A stretch of DNA of 64,000 nucleotides. Source: Mixophyes australis. Its lineage: Eukaryota; Chordata; Amphibia; Anura; Limnodynastidae. This document shows, in pieces, positions 45,131-64,000 of the stretch. Made by a program: the position numbers and the translations under genes. The notes under the pieces are model-generated. The model had not been told where the DNA came from. It did not search any database and saw only the letters and a program-made list of their open reading frames with translations. The stretch is taken from positions 2,901,434 to 2,965,433 of the forward strand of contig JAVHZZ010000008.1 of the NCBI GenBank assembly GCA_036250195.1, in the 5' to 3' direction. Within the stretch, counting starts at the first letter, position 1, and each line of letters opens with the position of its first letter.

Positions 45131-48100
45131 TGTCACTACATAGACATACAATGGCCCAGTCCAATAATATGGTGTAATTAGCACTAATGTCCTGTAACAT
45201 TAGATTGATTGGTTGCTCCGGGTGACAGCACATTTGTGCCAAGTTATTAGAGGACCCAGATTTTTAGCGAAACTTTCCTAATGACCCAGCTTCAGTCGAG
45301 ACCATGATTATGATCCACTTTTTCTCTCCTTTATTCTGTAATCACAGTAATTTGACCTGGATTAAACAATCAATGTGAGCGATGTTATGTATGCTGGATG
45401 GAATGGTCGCCCTAATAAAGGTATATTCAGACTGCCGTCAGTTTTCCAGTAGTTACAGAGACTTTGCACTTTTCTAACATTCTAAAATCCCTGCAGTTTT
45501 CTCTTAGGATATATTTCATAACCCACAAACATGACATACAGTACTCGGGGTTGGCAGCAGAGCTAGCACTCTCTCCTTTTTATGTCGGCAAAAAATAAAA
45601 TGAACCTATCATTACTGTCAAGCCTGTAACATGATGTAAAGATGGCGCACACTCCCTGGGCACTACCATTGCCCCTCTACTGTCAGCGATAGCCGGAGCT
45701 GTCTCTTTTGAATTCTGGTCATTTAATCACTACAGAAGACTGAGCGCACATATGAATTTATTGCTTCAACTCTTTGGACATTTTGTAGTAACATAATTAG
45801 AGATTTCCCTTAGTGGGGGGCAAAGCCTCCCTGCCTGGCAGGAGCGGTGGAGACACAACACACAAACGCAAACAAAAAAAACACAGGAGCCAGTGCTTAT
45901 AATTATATATAATATATATTTTACTCTTTAAAAATAAACTTCCGTTGAATGGCTAACTCCTGTACAAACTACAAAAATAAACCTTTTTTCTTTTAATATA
46001 AATAATTTATATAGCACAGTGACACTTTGTACCAAGCTTCAGTCCACAAAATAGACACAAACACATAGACCGACCCTCCCCTTAATTGTCGCAGGGAACT
46101 GCGGAGCGACGGGCGAAACCGCCACTGGAGCGACGCCTCGTAGTTCCCCGTGGCAACAGAAGGGTTAATTATTATTATATATATATATATATATTTATAT
46201 ATATTTAACATGTTAGAGAAGCTGCCATTTCACAACAACAGATACAAAATATATACAACACGTTAATAATAATAATTATTATATTAATTAAGTAAAACCA
46301 TGAGAATACTATGAGGGTCCCTACATAGGGACAAATATAACCATGTCCTAATGGGACAGGGGATATAAAAAGGGGTTAATGTTTTCACAGCTAATACAAA
46401 GTGGATATTAACCACTGCAGTGCTGGTGGACATTTTGGCAGTGAAGGCATGAAAGAGGTTAATTAGATAGGTTGTAATTGATCATTTTTCAGTGCTACAA
46501 GTTCATTGAGGGGAGGGGGGGGGGGGGGCTATAGAATTTAGGATGTACAAGAGCTTGTTCTATGTTGTGCCAGAATTTTGTCATCATAGAACCTGATCCC
46601 ATAGCGGAGGCAGCCATTTTGTGGGTGGAGTCAATACTCATGAGAGGCTGGATATTGGTCCCACCTACAAAACAGCTTCCAAATATCCTGTAGAATTCCA
46701 CTCACCAGAAACAACTGTAACACAAAGTTCTACGTAACACAGATGCAGGTGGTTACAATGTATCTGGGACAATGAAGGGGGAGGAGCTACACTTCTCGCT
46801 CAGGTTTTATTCTGATACGTTTCCAGCGAACTTTATATCAGGGAAATGTCAGCACTGAAATTAATGATTTGCAGCAAAGAACCGGACTGTAGCTTTTAAA
46901 CCATTCTGAGGAACAATAGTTTACAGCAGAGAAATAAAAATCAGCTTCCAAATATTCCTCCAAACAGAGATTTCTTTTGGGGGGGGAGAAAAGTGCCTTT
47001 TTTTTTTTTCTTAAATCCGAAATTCCCAAAACGCAGGCACACTGCATTCTGACAAGGACATGGCGACAGAGTTTTCAAACCACTCCAGCAACAGATGGGT
47101 TAACAGATAGCAGCAAGACTGGTGAGTTTGATTTGCAGGGAAAATCCTGGAGTGGGATGGGGGGAGGGGGGTTGTTATCTTGTTGAGCCCCCCCTCCCCC
47201 TACAGTACATCATCAGCTTATTAAATATCTTTTTTTTTTTAGTTTGTTTTGATTTTCATATTAAAATATATAATAAGGACGTAGTCTCTAATACGTATTT
47301 TCTTGTATTATTAATATTATATTTAGTGTCTTTTATTTCTCCTGTAGGCGAATACTGGGGTTGGGTGTTTTCTATACACGGATGCAGCTTGTCGAAGTGA
47401 CGATCTGATTCTCTTGGTTTCCGCTGTAAAACAATAATATAAAAAATGTGTTAAACGTGAATTCATTTCCACCAGCCACATTCACAGGCTAAATGTCACC
47501 CCTCCCGCTAGCAGTAATTCTATAGGCACAAAGCATCAGCCCCTGGGAAAGCCCTTTTTCTACAAGTGAAAGGGTTAAAACTGTTCCCAATTTCAAGAAA
47601 AAGTGTAAATATCCATTATAGGGAACCCTAACATTAAAACTGATCATTATCAATGTATGTGTATTGTAACACATTGTAACTATATGGATATTTTATACTG
47701 CTTTATATCAGTCTGCGAGACAATACGTTGCCCCTAACAACATAGTTTATTGATGCAAGTGTGTGACTTTGGACTCACAAGGAAATATGGCAGCAAGAAG
47801 AAAATAACTATTAAATTATTTTTGCAACTATTATGGCATTCTAGGAAAAGAATCTGCATCCTGCCCTCTGCTAACACATATAAAATATACGGTTGTTGTG
47901 TTTAGTTCCTCTTTAAAGTGGAGCTGTCACTAACACAGGAGTGGAGCCAGCAATTGTATTATCATAGACAGGAAATGATGGGAGGCCTACAAATACCTCC
48001 TCAATACCTAATCGCATCTCTGCAAAGATTGATGTTATATCCTGAGTGCTGTATCTATTGGATCAGACTGGTCATGGCAGTACCGCCTACAGCCACTTGG

Positions 48101-48153
48101 TGGCAGGCCTGTGTCATAATATACAGATCCCGTCAGCCTTAAACGCTACTGAC
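45131..48153 (-). other. PTCH2 3' flank and probable 3' untranslated region
   Basis: No coding sequence is seen after the PTCH2 stop. On the minus strand, AATAAA occurs at 47746-47751 and at 47332-47337, about 0.4 and 0.8 kb past the stop; either could end the transcript, and the choice cannot be made from sequence. The region also has AT repeats near 46170-46205 and a G run near 46508. Confidence 0.45.
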
Positions 48154-61543
<13,390 letters not shown>

Positions 61544-62738
61544 CTAGAGATGGAGAATAAGAAGGCGTTATAACATCTTTATATTATGGTCTGTACTAAG
61601 CAGTGGATCACATAACACTGAACAGCGAAACTGTATGTTACAGACTCTGGATATCACGCACATAAGACAGAACATTCTCTGCCGTCTGGTAGTAACACCA
61701 TTAAATGACTTTATGTGGCTTAGGAGGAACGAGTTGGCGTATTGTCACACAGTATCCCCTGGCTTACAGTGGGTTAATATGTGCATGTCATATGGAGTCC
61801 TTAGTCTATGGGAACTGCATCGCTGGGGTATTCACCCGGCCGCTTGCGAAGTTTGTGAGGAAGAAAGAAAGTTTCTCGTCATTAGCGCTAATTTGAAGCA
61901 GCGCAGCCCATCTGGGCTTCAAAGCCCATTGAGAGAGGGCTGAGGAATTTCAACTCCCTAATTAACCCAGGGAACAGACATGAAAAGAGGAGGCAGTGGG
62001 ACCCGAAGTACAAACTTCAAACGGGGAGGTTGCTGTAAAGATGGGAGGGGGGCTGTGGGAGGACGAGGAAGAAGAGGGACGAGAGGTGACTGTGTGTGTG
62101 TCCCTAAAACAAGCCAGTGGCTGTATTTTGTTATACACGCACCTGTTGGAGACTGTTAGATCACACAGACAACAAAGATAGGGGGGGTGCGGAATACTCG
62201 CTATGTCCGGATGTGCAGGGGGGCACCTACAACAGGGGACAAATCTACAAACTTGTCCCACCCGGAAATTCGGCGTTCCTCACAACAAGGTCCCCTCAAC
62301 CTATATAATAATAGTGGGAGTTTGTAGTAAACTGCAGAACGTTACAACGTTGTCCTGTTCCAGCCATCTCTTGGAAGAAAACTATATTCTGCGGGAAACT
62401 CTATACTTAGAAACCGGGAAAAGCCCCAAAACTAGATGATCTACCCCCCTTCCCCCCACGTAGTTCCCATGCGTTTAGAGTTCATTAAGAAACCCTGTTT
62501 TAGGCTGGTTTTTGCCCCACTAAATATATCCCAGGTACTGCCTCCGAGCGCAACAGACCCCAATACCTTAAACGGAAGAGAGGTCATGGAATAGGCCATT
62601 ATAACCCCCTCAGTGGTCTTATCTATAATAAGGGCCCCAAGTGGGACAAGAAGAGGGTTGTATAGAAGGAAGTGTTCTAGTTACAAGGGGCCCAGGCCTT
62701 ATATCCCCCCCCCTGTCCTGTCTTCTTTCACCCATCTG

Positions 62739-62747
62739 GACCACCCA
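62739..62747 (+). promoter_or_regulatory. Exact Gli-type motif GACCACCCA, 1.2 kb upstream of ptch2 exon 3
   Basis: Nine of nine bases match the Gli consensus, within what should be intron 2, the 5' part of the gene where Patched enhancers often lie. It is adjacent to a C-rich run (62707-62713). Use is not shown by the sequence. Confidence 0.4.
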
Positions 62748-63127
62748 TAGTGGCAGCTCATCCCTCATCTGCACAGTGTGTGATACAGATGGGTGTTAGA
62801 CCCATCACTTGCTGCAAACACAACCCCCCCCCCCCCCCCCACCCCCGCAAACTCTGCCGTGCAGAGAGCAGGAACCACTGTGAGAGTTCTAAACTGTCCA
62901 AAACTGGAGAAGGAAAGGTCAGAACCCCAGTGACACCCGGACAGAAAGAATCTCTAGGAATAACACCCAGGATTCTGTCCTGTCTGAGCAGAGCAGGGGT
63001 TAATGAGGTCCATTTCCTGCGATACATTGTAACCTCTCTCATTATTCAGCTCTTACATATAGCAGACATTGGACCAGTCTCCATGTTCTATAACTAACAT
63101 CAGTGGAGACAACCAATGGCTGTACAT

Positions 63128-63195
63128 GTGCTGTGGGACTACAAGTCCCAGGTCAGGAGCATTGTGGTACTTGTAGTGCCACAGCAGCTGCAAAG
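63128..63195. repeat. Small hairpin repeat with ACTACAAGTCCCAG arms
   Basis: GTGGGACTACAAGTCCCAGG pairs imperfectly with GTACTTGTAGTGCCAC. It is the same type as 5217-5290 and 43039-43185. Confidence 0.5.
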
Positions 63196-64000
63196 CAACG
63201 AGTTTCCTAACCCCAGCAAAGACAATGCATCTTTTTCATCTACTACCTATTACTCCGGCCTGATCCATGCTGTAGGACCCCACTTAGTGAGGTATCCCTC
63301 ATGCTTTCAATGTTTACACAAAGATCACCTCGTATTAACCATTTATTTGATTAATTAATTCATCTAATGTTTTTAGGGCAACACTGAAAGACAAAGGATA
63401 ATAAGCTGCCCCAAAACTGTACCACAGACTGCCAACAGGGTACCAACTGGGCTCCCAAAGCCAAACAGAAAACAAGTAACAAAAATGTTACTTTATAATG
63501 AATCTCACTTGGCCTATTATCTAATTACCCAGAATCCTCTTGTGCTTCCCAACCACGGATTCATGACATAAAGTTTGAAGCAGCCACTGGGAACAACCAA
63601 CATTTATTTATTTATTTTTTAAAAAAGCAGGCGCAGACAAACGTATTGATGAATGGGCCCTTTACAAGTACTGCAGTGACTGAGAATCTGCCCAGCATCC
63701 CGCAGCCTGGGTGAGCGCAGACTTGGAATGGACGACATTTCCTGAGACAGGAATCAGTCCCACACGCAGACAGCACATGTGTGTACTGTATATTATCCTA
63801 CCAGGGTGTCCTGACTATATATCACACCGTGGAGCTGGTCTTAAAACGGGCAGGTGAGCGTGTTATGTGCGTGAAAACCGACCGCTTTACAACAATTCTG
63901 GGCTTTTGCTGCTGACATTTTCTGAGTCATTAACTCCTTTGTTTCCACAGGGTCCTCGCTGCATAGTTTCGTGGTTAGAGAAAATAAAACAGGGAAAATT

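Larger units (their letters stand above)
61544..64000 (-). other. ptch2 intron 2 (part), no exon seen
   Basis: No TM1-encoding exon was recognised to the window end. A C run lies at about 62823-62839, and a hairpin fragment with ACTACAAGTCCCAG at 63128-63195. An exact Gli-type motif is at 62739-62747. Confidence 0.6.

Noticed and set aside
46153..46211. AT-rich stretch as a ptch2 polyadenylation region
   Set aside because: It is a TA microsatellite nearly 2 kb past the stop; nearer AATAAA signals on the minus strand exist at 47746 and 47332.

Overview
The window looks like a vertebrate nuclear genome, most likely a frog or toad (Anura). It has split genes with GT-AG introns, a tRNA-headed SINE family ending in a 'TATATAGCGCC' tail, CR1/L2-like LINE tails, Tc1/mariner and hAT elements, and many micro- and minisatellites. 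The anuran assignment rests on the look of the repeats and on the protein similarities. No species can be named from the sequence alone.

Two protein-coding genes can be supported, both cut by the window. On the plus strand, positions 5375-9475 hold the last five coding exons of a BTBD19-like gene (BTB domain-containing protein 19), with its stop codon and a polyadenylation signal. On the minus strand, positions 61543 down to 48154 hold 21 consecutive coding exons of a Patched gene, corresponding to exons 3-23 of vertebrate PTCH genes and including the stop codon. Patched is the 12-transmembrane Hedgehog receptor. The convergent arrangement BTBD19 > < PTCH2 matches the human 1p34 neighbourhood, so I call it PTCH2, although its long C-terminal tail is PTCH1-like. 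Exons 1-2 of PTCH2 lie beyond the right edge and the BTB-encoding exons of BTBD19 beyond the left edge.

The 38.7-kb spacer between the two stop codons (9476-48153) shows no gene. It is filled with repeats: a 5.4-kb array of 44-bp units (19297-24709), a 2.4-kb GATA/TATC array (37006-39442), a TG-rich tract (27030-27740), 33-bp and 49-bp minisatellites, a LINE reverse-transcriptase fragment, two broken Tc1/mariner elements interrupted by younger insertions, and several non-autonomous hAT-like elements with exact 8-bp target duplications. Further minisatellites lie left of BTBD19 (43-bp unit) and inside a PTCH2 intron.

No obviously new biological system was found. The points most worth a second look are three exact 9-bp Gli-type motifs (two within the PTCH2 gene), the long PPxY-bearing PTCH2 tail, the higher-order duplication inside the 44-bp array, and several datable nested transposon insertions. 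All splice sites, domains and repeat boundaries were read by eye; no alignment or search was run.
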